From: Oscarella lobularis | Taxonomy: Eukaryota > Porifera > Homoscleromorpha > Homosclerophorida > Oscarellidae | Direction of reading: 5' to 3' | Length of the DNA stretch: 64,000 bases | Assembly: GCF_947507565.1 (NCBI RefSeq) | Contig: NC_089179.1 | Span: 2,621,747 to 2,685,746 of the forward strand | In this document: positions 51,235 to 61,889 of the stretch, in pieces | How positions within the stretch are numbered: position 1 is the stretch's first letter | Layout of the letters: each line of letters opens with the position of its first letter | Program-made: the position numbers and the translations under genes | Notes under the pieces: model-generated | The model's input: only the letters and a program-made list of their open reading frames with translations | What the model was told of the DNA's origin: nothing | Databases searched by the model: none

Positions 51235-51599
51235 ACGTACTGTTGAGAACTGTACCGTAGGATTCTAAATTGCATTACTTTAGCGCGCTCTATAATTTCC
51301 GGTATCGTATCGTTTAGTATCGATACCGTCGATACTCGCGCTAAAACGTATCGGTATCGTATCGATAACAAAGTATCGGTATCGCCCACCACTACCTGAG
51401 ATGCGAGCAATCTCGCTCTGCGCATTCGTTTAGCTTTGCGAGTTCGCCTGTCTTGATTCAAAAGGAATCTTCGCTTTAGAGGCATTCTGTGTGAGTCCTA
51501 AAATTGGAAAAACAACGGCTCAGAGATTTTTTGCTAATTTTGCGCTTTTCTGTTGCTCTTGCTGTTTTTAGCTTTTCTAAGTTGCCCGAACCAACGGTA

Positions 51600-52575
51600 C
51601 GGGCAATACGTGGCCAATTGGCAAACAAATCGGCAAAGGAATCTGAAGAACAATAGGTCGCAGCATTCGCTCGATAACGCTCGATGCACTCACGTGACGA
51701 TAAAAATTCGACAATTCGACCCCTTCGCGACAACAATTTCAGACTGAAATCGGCGAGGAAGAGGCGAGAGAACGTCGCGAAGAAGTCGAATCGACAGAAA
51801 AACTTCGTGATCGCAGTGGCGAAAACGGCGAGAAAAAGCGAAGCGGAGTCTCACACGCTGGAACGGCGAGCGTTTACTGAAGATAAGCTCAAGAAACACT
51901 GCAGAAAGTGAATAACGAAACAATGCACAACGGCATATCGGCCAGCTCACGAAATGGCGAGCCTCGCTTGCGAAGGAGCGAGAAGAAGCGTTTCGGACGA
52001 CCAAAAAGCGACGGAACGGAAAAATGGTTTGCGAAGAAGACAGAAGAAGCTCTTCGGAAGGCGAAAACGCGAGCAAAAGCGCAAAATGGCCAAGAGAAAG
52101 AACGGCGAGCACTTCTAGTGATCCGTATGCGTGACGCGAACGTTTTGGCAACCCCAAAGGGGCCCCCGGCGTCGACCGAAAGCGGAAAGGTACTCGGAAG
52201 ATCGCTAAAGTGCTGCGGTTCGTTCGACGAAGCCGTACGAGCACGTTTCGAAATCGATCGATGTCAAGAATCTTCGAAAACGGGGCTTCGCGGGCGTTTT
52301 CGGCGCGAATCGAAGATCGAAAACACTTCGCAACGTCGAATGAAAACCCTCGCATCTTCGAACGAAGAGCGAAAGCGCTCGATAGCCGCGAAAATCGACG
52401 ATTTGCGAAAGGGGCCCTGACGCGAAAGGAGCCCGGTACAACACGGAGACCCTTTCGAAAAGTTCGCTTCGGACGCGCACGGCGCCGAGTGACGAAAAGA
52501 GAAGGAGGAGTTGGGACACAACGGCTCGATGACGTCATTCGAGCAACATGGCGCGTATGCTTTTAGTGGTAGAGA
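51600..52575 (-). promoter_or_regulatory. Helitron C 5' region
   Basis: The same CGAAA-rich composition as the Helitron B 5' region. It holds stop-poor frames on both strands (51690-52538, 51908-52420, 52210-52566) without motifs. The Helitron end TCTCTACC is at 52575. Confidence 0.45.
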
Positions 52576-52604
52576 CTAGCTAACTACCCGGCTTCGCTCG
52601 GGTT
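52576..52604 (-). terminator. Helitron B 3' terminus: hairpin plus CTAG, abutting Helitron C
   Basis: The same hairpin as at 35277-35292; CTAG at 52576-52579 is followed without a gap by the TC start of Helitron C. Confidence 0.85.
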
Positions 52605-52871
52605 TGTTGTCCAAATTTTCCGTTCTGGTGCTGTTATTTACCCGCACACGCAAGGGCGTAAGTTGGTGCTACATTTCAGGTTTTAAATTAGTGCATTAAT
52701 CATGGGCGTACGTGTCAGCGTTACCCAGGCCACACCACGGGGAGGTCCGTACGCCACGTGGCCCAAAAATTTTGGCTTCTCTTGAGGCGTAGGTTAAGGT
52801 TGGAAAGGTAAGGGTCTTTCTGCCGCTGGCCACGGGATGGGGATAGGGTATGGTGGTGGTCTGCCGGGGTG

Positions 52872-55800
52872 CTAAAGAACTTCGCGGTAAACTACGTTTG
52901 CTGTTTTGGGGGTTTCAGTGAGAACGAAAATGTTTCTGGGAGAACTTACACGCGAGCAGGCGACGTAGAATTGTCCGTGTGCAAAGCATTTGGTCTGAAG
53001 GCTGAGACCTACCGTTTTTAACGTTTGTCCTTGCGATTTGTTAATTGTCATCGCAAACGACAGCTTTACGGGAAACTGCAGTCTCTTGAAGGGAATGGTG
53101 CAATCGGATGGAATTAGAGGAATGCGAGGAATAAAAACGCTTTCGCCTGCGTACTGCCCTGTGCAAATTGTGGCCTCTATAACATTGGGGCACAATCGCA
53201 CGACAGTCAACTTTGTTCCGTTGCAGAGTTTCGGAGCGTCGATGTTGCGCAAGAGCATTATTGGCGCGCCCACTTTGAGCGCCAAAGTGTATGAAGGAAG
53301 TCCGGGAGGATTAAGTGAATTTAGAATTTCGGTTGGATAGTTCATGGCTTCGTCTGATTCAAGAGTCGTATCAACGGAAAGATATACTTTTTCGTTTTCA
53401 GGTAAGAGCTGAAGCATGGCGTCGTTTATTTGGTTGACAGTGTCATTTCGTGGCGCGAGAATAGCCAAGCCAGGCAATGTTTTTGTATCGTTCGTTAAGT
53501 TGAGGGAAAACGGCTTGTATGAGTTCGTTCGAGGTCTGGACGACGGTGCCGCAAGGAACATTAATGAGACCGTCTTGAGGGTCGCTCGCTATCGTGCCGT
53601 TGCCGATTTCCAAAAGTAACTGTGCGTAAGAGCCCGACTCGCTGTCTCCGTACAGGTGAACTCTCATGTTCGTCGTCAAACGCAAAGTTCGGACTTTGGG
53701 CCAAATGGAGCGCGAGTATTTCAAGCATGCGGCAATCTCGTCGGCCTTGGTTCCCTTTGGTATCACCGGTAGAGTTTGGCGGAAGTCACCTGCCAGTATT
53801 AGAGGCAGACCTCCCATGAGCGTGTCGTTGTTTCGAATGTCTCGCAGAGATCTGTCTAATGCCTCAAGAGCCTTTTTGTTTGCCATGGTGCATTCGTCCC
53901 ACACTACGACTTTGGCCAGGGAGAGAAGTCGCGCCCGTGCAGTGTTTTTCTGAATGGTGCATGTGGGACGCTCGTAACGACTGATATCTAGAGGTAGCTT
54001 AAAAACAGAGTGTGCAGTCTTGCCGCCAGTAAGGAGTGTTGCCGCGATGCCGGAAGAAGCGACGGCGAGGGCAATGTCGCCTTGCGATCGTACTTTATCA
54101 AGGAAAAGATTGAGCAAATAGGTTTTCCCTGTTCCTCCTGGAGCATCGAGAAAGATGATAGAATCGCCGGGACCGCGAGCGACGTAAGCGAGCAATTGTT
54201 CGTAAACGTGTCTTTGGTCTGGCGTGAGAGACTGTTCGTTCGTGGTCAGTCGTTCTTGCAATTCGGCAGTATTATAAGAGTATTCGGCGGCAATTTCTCT
54301 AGGAAGGCCGTCGTCGTTCTGTTCAGAAGAGCGGTCGGGACTTGGCAAGTGGTACTCGCTGAGTGGTTTTCCGCCGGGAAAGGAAAGCAACTTGTTTTCG
54401 ATTGAAAGAAGGGCTCGATTGAAAATTGCGTCAGTGTACGGTAGCGTGTCGTCGTTTGCACGTCTGCGAAGCGTTCGAAGGAAATCTTGAGCCATCGCTT
54501 CTTTGTGTTGTTCCCAAAGGCGAAGGGGATCCGAGATTTGGCACATGTGGAGCATGATGGCAAACATGTCGCGAATTTTGTATGGACGATCTGTTACCGT
54601 GGCTTCTGTGAGTGCGAGGTGCCAATGCTGATCGTCGGCAAGAAGTCCGCGTTCTCTGCAGGCTCCGGCGTACGTATCGAATACGGTATCGTCGACAGTT
54701 CGTAGGTCTGCGAAAGACGTCGGTCCTCGAACGTGGAGCAAGAGAAGTCGCAAAAGATAGCATTCAATGTTCCTCGGATGGACAGTGTAAATGCGCCCTA
54801 AAGTTGTTGATTCGCTAATACCTGGATTGTCGGGCAATTGGCGACCTTGCTTCCGTCGTTGCCACTTTTTCTTGACCCATCGGTAGTATCGCGGAACGTC
54901 GACGTAGAGAAGAGTTTTAGCAAAATCATCTTTAGAGCACAGGTCAAAGAAACCGGTTAGCGTGTTCGCGGGGGGCTCCTGTGCGAGATCCTCTGCGTTC
55001 TGTGCGTTGAAGAGCGTTCTCTGATCGTTTTCGAGGTGAACTTGAAGTTGCTCAATAGCGGGAAAGTGGTCGTGAATGGGAAACTTCAAGATGCGCCAAA
55101 TGCCTTCATTCGTACTTATGTACCTTGCTATTTGATATCGCGTTATTTCGTCGTTTCGGTACCGATTTGCCAACCCGACGACGGCTTTGTCTTTACCTTT
55201 GTTTAGGTAAGCCATTAGGTATTTGAGAGCGCAAAATGATCGACAGTACTCAACGTTTACGTGAGCGTCAAATGTGCGAGAGAGAAATGGACTGTGTGGA
55301 ACGACCCACCTGTTGTCGACGTGAAATCTGCCTATGGTTGTTTCTTGTCCGCCGTCATCGGGAGATCGTCGGCGATACAGCGGATAGCCGTTCAGAGAAG
55401 TGACGGTTTCGCGCAGAAACTGCCTAGGGTAACGTTTTGTGCACTGTCCGTCTTTCATGCACGGAGATCTGGGATTAAGTGGACCGCACGGCCCGTGGAT
55501 CATGTGTTTTGTGACGGTGGCAAAGAGTGCCGGGTCTTCGTTGCGATCGGGGAGTTCGGCGCTTATGAGGCTGTCAATTTGATCTGGACGAATTTTCTCT
55601 GCCATCCACGCGAGCATGTGAACGTGAGGCAAGCCGCGTTTTTGCCACTCGATTGTGTAAACGTGACAGCGCTTGAGGCCGTAAATTCTGTAAGTGTCGA
55701 CCAGATGCATAAACATTTCAACTTTCAAGCGGAAAACTCTGGCAATCAGGTCGTGCCGGTCCTTCGACTTTTGTCCGGGAAATAGTTCGCTTGTTATCTC

Positions 55801-57702
55801 CGGCCAGTTGGTGTTGCAAGTCATCGTAATGAACAAATCGGGAGCGCCATTGTGTTTGACGTAGGTCATTGCGTCCTGGCATTTTTCGTGCATATATCGT
55901 GGGCCGCCGGTGAACGACGACGGTAGCACTACTAACTGACCGACGTTTTGTGCGTTGCCGTCGGTTTCGACTGCATCTCGTAGGCAGCTGTATGCGGCCG
56001 CGTGCAGGTTTTCTTGATTTAAGCGTATGTGGTTGAGTCTGTCGGTTTCGATTTTGGCGAAGACGTCTACGATAAACTGGTGGGACAATTCGCCTGCGCG
56101 AAGTAGTATGTTGAAGTCGTTGTCGCGCTTCATGATTCGAAATGCGTAAAACTGCAACATCGTCATCTTCTTGCCTGTCGGCTCGTTTGTGCGTGAATCT
56201 TTCTGAGTGCATAACAGATGGTAGCCGTCTTCGCCTCTGGGAAATAGGAGGGGATATTGCAACGAATCGTAAGATCTGTGCAGTTCGCTGATGCGCTTGA
56301 TTCGGCTGTCGCGACTCGAAAGGACTACGTCGCGATATCCTTCTTAACCTTCGGGAATCAGGGCCGCTACGTCGTTTCCCGACGGCGCATTGAATGTTCG
56401 CTCGTGTTCGCCTCGAGGCACTCGTTCGGCATGTATCACGACGCGATAATCGGGCATGGCCGGCGTTGCCTGCTCGAGAGCCGTTCGAAAGACGCGTATG
56501 TGTTCATTGTTCTCATGAAGCATGTCTTGAAGGCTGAGCGTTATATGTCTGTTTAATTGAATTTCTCGATCGGCATGCCACGACATCCTTGCATCTGCCT
56601 GTTGCCCGCGATCGTCAATGAAGTATATCTGGAGAAATTGCGGTGTGGCGCCTTCGCCGGGATTAAGAGGACCAATGTTGTGATAAATTTGGCCTTGAAC
56701 TTTGTACGTATGCATGAATCCTGGCTCGACTAACGTGTTCGCGGAAAACGACGTCATAACGAAGCACGAGTTGTATGTGCGTATCTTCGATCTAAATTCT
56801 TTGCCGAATGGGGAGTCTTCTGTGAGAAGAGTTTGCAGTGGCTCGGGAGGGAAACCAAGAAACGGCACGCCGACTTTGCCGTTAGCGCAGCACATGGATG
56901 GCGGTTCTAATGCCCATTTTTTAGCTCTACAATGCACGCACTCGACAGACATCGAACCGATGGCGGCTCCAGCAAAGCTGCCTTCTGGGTTATATCGGAA
57001 GGCGGGATAATTTGGTAGGGTTCTCGGAGGTTGATGTTCGATTGCGGCGTTCTTGACGTTGTCGTCGTCGTTCGTTGTTTGGACACCTTCGACAGTGGAC
57101 GTTCGAGGTGGAATAAGCGGACGATCGGAATTGCTTTGGTCGGGTGTGAACTGTCTCAGGGATTGATCTCTTAGTGGTGGCGCGGTGACATTTTCTTCTG
57201 TCGGAGTGCGGAGTTGAACGAAAGGAGAAGGAAAAGAGGCGACGCTTGCAGCGTTTGGCGTCGCACCAGTGGAAGCTGAGGTAAACGAAAGCGAAGAAGG
57301 AGGCTGCAAAGACAAAGTAGAACTGACCATTTCGAAAGAGGACGCATGGTTCTGAGACTGTGGAGAAAGAATGGCATAGGACGACGGCGGAGCATCAGCA
57401 GATAGCTCGCGACAAAGGGGAAAGGACGATTGATCGGTGCTTTGTACGTCAGAACGGTGAGACGATGAATAGGAGTGTTGGAGGACAGATACGTCGGAAC
57501 GGTGGCGCGATAAATCGGACTGTTGGACGATTGATACGTCGGAACGGTGAGACGATGAATAGGAGTGCTCCACGTCAGTGGAAAAAGAGGCTTCAGAGTT
57601 ATCTTCGAGCTCAGCAGAGGCGACATTTGCGGCTCTTCGCTTTCTTTTAGCATTTCGAGACCTCCTGTCCTGATTCAGGAAATGTCGTCGTTTTCGAGGC
57701 AT
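52872..57702 (-). pseudogene. Helitron B RepHel (HUH endonuclease plus Pif1-type helicase), two lesions
   Basis: The start MPRKRRHFLNQDRRSRNAKR (57702) is followed by a Ser-rich region and the Rep N-terminal zinc region (CVHCRAKKW, CCANGKVG). A TAA at 56344-56346 replaces a Gln. The same frame resumes to 53443: the HUH motif GLPHVHMLAWM, the Y2 segment YCRSFCALKYLMAYLNKGKD, Walker A DAPGGTGKTYLL, Walker B VVWDECTM, and the RLTTNMRVHL arginine region. An 8-bp deletion near 53463 shifts into the last frame ([27 protein letters not shown]), ending at 52872. All key catalytic motifs for nicking, strand transfer and unwinding are intact. About 1,500 residues in all, usual for animal Helitrons. Confidence 0.95.
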
Positions 57703-58620
57703 TGCGGATGGATAGGACCTAGATTGGTTGGGGGTAAGAGAGGTTTACGTTTTTCTACGCTTTTTTGGTTGTTCTTGCTGTTCAAGATTTTCAATAAGCA
57801 GCCCGCCTGAACGGTGCGGGCTGAGTTGCCAAGTCGCGGCGAATCTAGAAATACACAAAATGGCGTCATCGTTTCGTGTGCACGCAGTTGCGCTCACGTG
57901 ACTGGCGATAGATGGCGATTTTCCCTTTTCGCCTCGAGTAATCAGGCGAAGAGTCGACGATATAACTGTTCGTTGAGAGAAGAACAGTTTCGCTTTTCGA
58001 AAAAGCGGCGGCGAGAGGATTGGCGATAATATTTGCGAAGAAGACGACGATTAGTCCGAAACCGGCTCTTTAGACGATCGAAAGCGGCGCGTAAAGGTGT
58101 TAATCGAGCCAAAGAATTCGCCGGAACAGCGTCGAATAAACGGAAAAGCTGTTCGAAAACTGCAAAGAGGAAAATGACGAAGCGAGGACAATCGCGAATA
58201 CGCTTACTTGCGCGACGGGGAATGCGGAGCGTTTCGTAGCGATAGGAGGCGTTAGCGAAGGCGGAAAAGTCCGAAATCACAAGAGAAAGCCGATGACAAA
58301 CGGCGAGACAATGGGATGTAACCCGTATGTGCGAAGAACGATTGAGGTGTCCCGTATGTAAGACTCGTGGCATGAGAGCGCGAATGGTGCACGTTCCTGT
58401 GCAGAAGAGCGCGATTTATTACCAATTAGAGAACATTTGGTCCTACGCTACGCAGTTAATTGACTGAAAAAGGGGAAAAATCTCGGAGCATGCAAATTAT
58501 AGGCAAAGAACGATTGCGGCATGCAAACTCAAAACGTTTTACAACAAACTACTGAAAACGGGTCCAAAAGACCAACACGAGTTCCTCATTAAAGAAAAAA
58601 AACATTTTTGTGACGGGTTT
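57703..58620. other. Spacer between RepHel and RPA in Helitron B
   Basis: It holds the presumed RepHel promoter. A segment at 57770-57840 (GTTCTTGCTGTTCAAG...CGAACGGTGCGGGC-like) resembles 51545-51615 upstream of the Rep gene in Helitron C, so it is a conserved upstream region. Open frames here are composition effects of CGAAA-rich DNA. Confidence 0.5.
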
Positions 58621-60018
58621 TTACTTCTTTCGATTTTTAGCCATTTGGCGCTTCCCACCGCTTGTTTCGGACACAGCTGAAAAGGCAGCGGAAAGAGAAC
58701 GAACAGCCGTAGATGCAGATGGCACTTTAGACGGCGTGGAGCCTTGAGCAGCCATGACTTCCTGTTGTCCAGTCTCCGACACGCCGAGGTGCGTCGAAAC
58801 GGAAATCGACGTCGACGGATTCTTCTCTCGCTCGACGCTGACAATTTTTTTATTTTTTGTGTATTTGACGCGAAACTCTTCTGATTTCAGAAGAACATAT
58901 TCGTTCAGCGCGTCGATCGGGCATTGAGCAATTTCCGCCAATTGAGCGGCGTCGGCGCTGAGAAGAATGGTGGAGGTTTCGGCGGACAGCGTCAAGAGGG
59001 CGTAGGCGGCGCTTTGACAGTTTTCGATGAGCGTTAGGGTGCCGCACGACAAACAGCGACCTGCTCCTTCGAAGGCGTCGTTTTCGACGCGGCTGACGCG
59101 GCCAGACGTGCACGCCGGGCAAACGTGATATTTGGCGTAGTCCGAAATTCCTGTGACCTTGACCTTTTCCACGGTGGTAGGCGTCTCGGTGAGAGTGATC
59201 GTCTGAGGGAAAAGGTCCGCGAGGTCGGGGCAGGGAACGATGGCGCCATTTCGCTGCGGCGTGTACAGGTAACGCGCGTCGCCGAACGATTTGATTCCCA
59301 TCGACTCGAACGTGTAGCTGCGGTCGATTTCGACGGCGTCGCTGAAATCGTTCCACAGGGTCAGAATGCAGCATCCGGTCTGGTCGCCGACGACGATTCT
59401 TCTGATTTTCGAACCAGCGCGAGAGCAGGAGGTCAACGTTGTCGGCGGAGATAGTTCGAGGACTTTGGCGTCGACGGTGATGAGCTGGTCGGGAGCTTGT
59501 TTGTCGACGTCGGCAATGGAGATCTTTTTCGGGACGCTGGTATTGGCGTCAAGATGGTTCGGCAGGTCGATTTTCTTCGGCGATCGCATGAAAGACGTGT
59601 TGTCCTGCAAATGCGCTTCCATTGCATTCGTCGCTTTATTCTTCTTCATCAGCACGTTGCCGAATGCCAGGGCTTCGCCGCTTCGGGCGAGGCTCGCGAT
59701 CGTCTGGTGCTTTTGCGGGTTGAAACAGACGAAACGTATTCGCGCCGTCCCGTCGATCACGTATCCGTCGAAGTAGGACGAAACTCGCGATTGGCCCGCA
59801 TTTGCTGGCTGCTTGACGTCGGACAGCGTGTCGACGACGGCGTGGAAGTTCGCTCGGTAGTCTGTATAGAAGAGAAAAAAATAATTGGCGGCATAAAAAA
59901 GACGCCCATCGAAGCGGGCATTTGTCGACGTACTCAGCGGCGAGTAGGCGACGTCTGACAGACGTTCGTAGTCTGTCGCTATCTGAGACTTCGTCGGCGA
60001 TGGATACGGCGACGTCAT
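58621..60018 (-). CDS. RPA-like single-strand DNA-binding protein of Helitron B
   Basis: The frame runs from ATG at 60018 (MTSPYPSPTKSQIATDYERL) to 58621, 465 codons. Residues about 27-51 are probably a retained intron reading (a tatacag acceptor at about 59864; Helitron C shows an intron at the same place). OB-fold-like regions follow (RIRFVCFNPQKHQTIASLAR; PDQLITVDAKVLEL; GDQTGCCILTLWNDF). The C-terminal zinc ribbon CPACTSGRV...GRCLSCG is complete, and the tail is Ser/Thr-rich and basic. It is the intact counterpart of the broken RPA gene in Helitron C. Helitron RPA proteins are thought to coat single-stranded DNA during rolling-circle transposition. No stop or frameshift. Confidence 0.9.
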   Translation of the reverse strand: MTSPYPSPTKSQIATDYERLSDVAYSPLSTSTNARFDGRLFYAANYFFLFYTDYRANFHAVVDTLSDVKQPANAGQSRVSSYFDGYVIDGTARIRFVCFNPQKHQTIASLARSGEALAFGNVLMKKNKATNAMEAHLQDNTSFMRSPKKIDLPNHLDANTSVPKKISIADVDKQAPDQLITVDAKVLELSPPTTLTSCSRAGSKIRRIVVGDQTGCCILTLWNDFSDAVEIDRSYTFESMGIKSFGDARYLYTPQRNGAIVPCPDLADLFPQTITLTETPTTVEKVKVTGISDYAKYHVCPACTSGRVSRVENDAFEGAGRCLSCGTLTLIENCQSAAYALLTLSAETSTILLSADAAQLAEIAQCPIDALNEYVLLKSEEFRVKYTKNKKIVSVEREKNPSTSISVSTHLGVSETGQQEVMAAQGSTPSKVPSASTAVRSLSAAFSAVSETSGGKRQMAKNRKK

Positions 60019-60029
60019 TGTTCGCGATC

Positions 60030-60826
60030 TGCACAGGTCATCGAAGTGAGCGTCGAACTGCCTATCGGCGAGCGTTCGCGGGGCGAATCTTACTAATCGA
60101 TTAATCGAGGTGCAACGGAGCGGCGAGAGGATGTTTGTTTGTGTATCGAGTCGACAAAGCGGGAGACAAAGGAAAATTCCTACGCATGCGTAGTAGTGGA
60201 TTCCAAAATAAATGCGGCGCGCATGCGCACCTAAAACGACGGCAATTCGTGACGCAAAAATTCCGCCAATTATCTAAAATTCGCTTCGAACGGAACGCAC
60301 ACGATCTCGATTCTAAGAGCAAAAAGCGGACGAACAAAGCTAAAGATTCGAAGACGCGCAGAGGTGCTCAGGCAGGCCGCAGCAGAAAAAAGGGTCGCGG
60401 ATCCCCGAACGGGGCCTCGACGCGATTCGAAAGCGGAAGGCGACAGAGAGACGGGCGAAAAGGCGGCCCAGCGCGCGAGAGAGCCGTCCGAAGCGTTTTC
60501 GAAATCGATCGCGGACGAAGACGGTCGAAAAGGGAGAATCGCGGGCGTTTACGGCGCAAATCGACGATCGAAAACGCTTCGCGGCGTCCAACGATCGCTC
60601 GCGGAACTTCCAACGAAGCCAAACGCAGCCCGAATCACCGGGAAAAGTACGATTTCCCAAAGGGGGCCCCGACGAAATCGGAGCGCGGTACATCGTCACG
60701 AATCGTCCGAAGAGTCGCGCGAGCGCGGCGTTTTCGCTCGGCGACGCGACGCGGCGGAGGAGTTGGCGGCCGAAGTCGTCACGTGACGCGCGCGCAAGAT
60801 GGCCGCTTCGCTATTAGTGCAGCAGA
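60030..60826 (-). promoter_or_regulatory. Helitron B 5' region
   Basis: From the TC end at 60826 to the RPA start, DNA is rich in CGAAA/TTTCG. A 235-codon frame on the opposite strand (60135-60842) has Arg/Lys/Ser-only composition and no motif. The first about 35 bp (…CACTAATAGCG...GGCCATCTTGC) align with the Helitron C 5' end, so recognition sequences for Rep are expected there. Confidence 0.5.
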
Positions 60827-60839
60827 TGTGTACACTAGC

Positions 60840-61010
60840 TAGTCGATATCCGAGTCCATCGAATTAATGGAGTCGATATCTAATCGATTGAGTCGATATC
60901 GAGTCGATATCGAGTCCATAGAGTCCATTGAGTCGATATCGAGTAGGTATTAAGTTGATATCGAGTTCATCGAATTGATTGAGTCGATATCGCCTCGATG
61001 TTAGTGCAGT
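60840..61010 (+). repeat. GAGTCGATATC minisatellite
   Basis: An irregular array of 9-20-bp units around GAGTCGATATC and GAGTCCAT, beginning 14 bp beyond the Helitron B 5' end. Confidence 0.85.
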
Positions 61011-61885
61011 AAGCTGTATTTAAAATTGAGGTTGAAAAAATCACAATTTGAGTTTTTTGCAAATGCGTGTGTTAAATGTGTGGTAAAGTAGTCAAATATA
61101 ACATTAAAAGCCATATTTTTAATTGTTTGTCTTCGCCTTGTTTAGGCTACGCCTAAAAATCACGCCCACCACTCAAAAACGCGTTCAAATAGGTTTTTTA
61201 CGAATATCGCGGTACTAAGCAGCAAACGACGCCGGAATATCAGCGAAGGAATAGCGGGTTCATTTAATTAAGCAGCCTCAAAAACAGCCAGAGGTGGCCT
61301 ACCTGAGCTGTCTAAAGCCTCATTCCTTCTATCGACTCTCTCGCGGTCGGTGTCAGACCACCGAAGAAACCGTTCTAGAGCGTATCTTGCAGTGGTGACG
61401 TCATTCATCAGAGCGATATATATAGACCCTTTGCAGGCACGCACCAATTAGACGGTGACACGCCTACTGGAGTACAACCGGGACTTGCCAAACGCATAAA
61501 ACGGCCCGAAACTCTACTTTCCTTCCCAATTACAGAGCTGCCCTGACAAGATCAGGAATTACCCGTCTATACGAAGAAAAAGAGCAACTCCCGAAAGGCG
61601 TCGATCCTTCGCAAAAGCCATTACGCGCGTGGGCGGATAACATAAAGCTAAAAAACGATCTACAAAACGCACGCTAAGGGTGTATACTGGACTCTTTTTA
61701 GCAGCACGGGCATTTAGAACGTTTTCGCGGGTCTTTCTTTTGAAAAAAAGTGAGCATGCGCCAAAAGAACAGAATTCTGCACTAAAATAACATCTTAATG
61801 AGACAAGAAATAGTTCATAGTTAATAGAGGGTTAACTAATTGAACTTCTCAATCTCTAAACTAGATTTCGACGTCTTCTTCAGCA
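61011..61885. other. Stretch without a supported gene
   Basis: No motif or array recognised. Several short A/T-rich segments. Confidence 0.45.
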
Positions 61886-61889
61886 GCGA

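Larger units (their letters stand above)
49195..51394 (+). mobile_element. hAT element 2 (2.2 kb) inside the Helitron C Rep gene
   Basis: It is flanked by a perfect 8-bp duplication CCTGAGAT (49187-49194, 51395-51402). The ends TAGTGGTGGGCG and CGCCCACCACTA are perfect inverted repeats of 12 bp, followed by subterminal runs of TATCGATAC in both ends. It holds a BED-finger transposase. Confidence 0.93.
46560..51485 (-). pseudogene. Rep/helicase of Helitron C, internally deleted and broken
   Basis: The start MPLKRRFLLNQDRRTRKAKR (51485) matches Helitron B. hAT element 2 interrupts it after about 28 codons. Pieces then follow in changing frames: LPNFPAFRYNPGNEHQ, MCRQKVPGTNQITEKKMSML, YALRDAVETDG-type and GGPRYMHEKCQDAMTYVKHH. 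At about 47395 the sequence jumps from VDTQHIY straight to TTNMRVHLYGD, deleting the HUH motif, the Y2 tyrosines and the helicase Walker A and B boxes. The helicase C-terminal part continues ([28 protein letters not shown]) to 46560. The last about 50 bp of the coding end are repeated at 46480-46525. It cannot encode a working Rep. Confidence 0.88.
35266..52575 (-). mobile_element. Helitron C (about 6 kb net, 17.3 kb with nested insertions)
   Basis: In element orientation it begins TCTCTACCACTAAAAGC at 52575 and ends with a hairpin (CCCGAGCGAAGCCGGG, 35292-35277) followed by ...CTAG at 35266. A T follows, fitting the Helitron A|T insertion rule. It contains a decayed Rep/helicase gene and an RPA-like gene, in that order. 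hAT element 2 (in Rep) and the 9-kb integrase-kinase element (in RPA) inserted later. Its 5' end directly abuts the CTAG 3' end of Helitron B. Confidence 0.82.
52576..60826 (-). mobile_element. Helitron B (8.25 kb), full length
   Basis: In element orientation it begins TCTGCTGCACTAATAGC at 60826, preceded by A, and ends with a hairpin (CCCGAGCGAAGCCGGG, 52602-52587) plus TAGTTAGCTAG at 52576. The next base is the T of Helitron C's TCTCTACC 5' end. It holds an RPA-like gene followed by the Rep/helicase gene, both on the minus strand. The ends and both genes match Helitron C in pieces, so they are one family. Confidence 0.88.

Noticed and set aside
51690-52538. A 282-codon minus-strand frame upstream of the Helitron C Rep gene
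   Set aside because: Phe/Arg/Ser-only composition with several overlapping open frames in the same segment; no family resemblance.
60135-60842. A 235-codon Arg/Lys-rich plus-strand protein over the Helitron B 5' region
   Set aside because: Composition comes from CGAAA-rich DNA; no motif, and similar stop-poor frames occur on both strands in the Helitron C 5' region.
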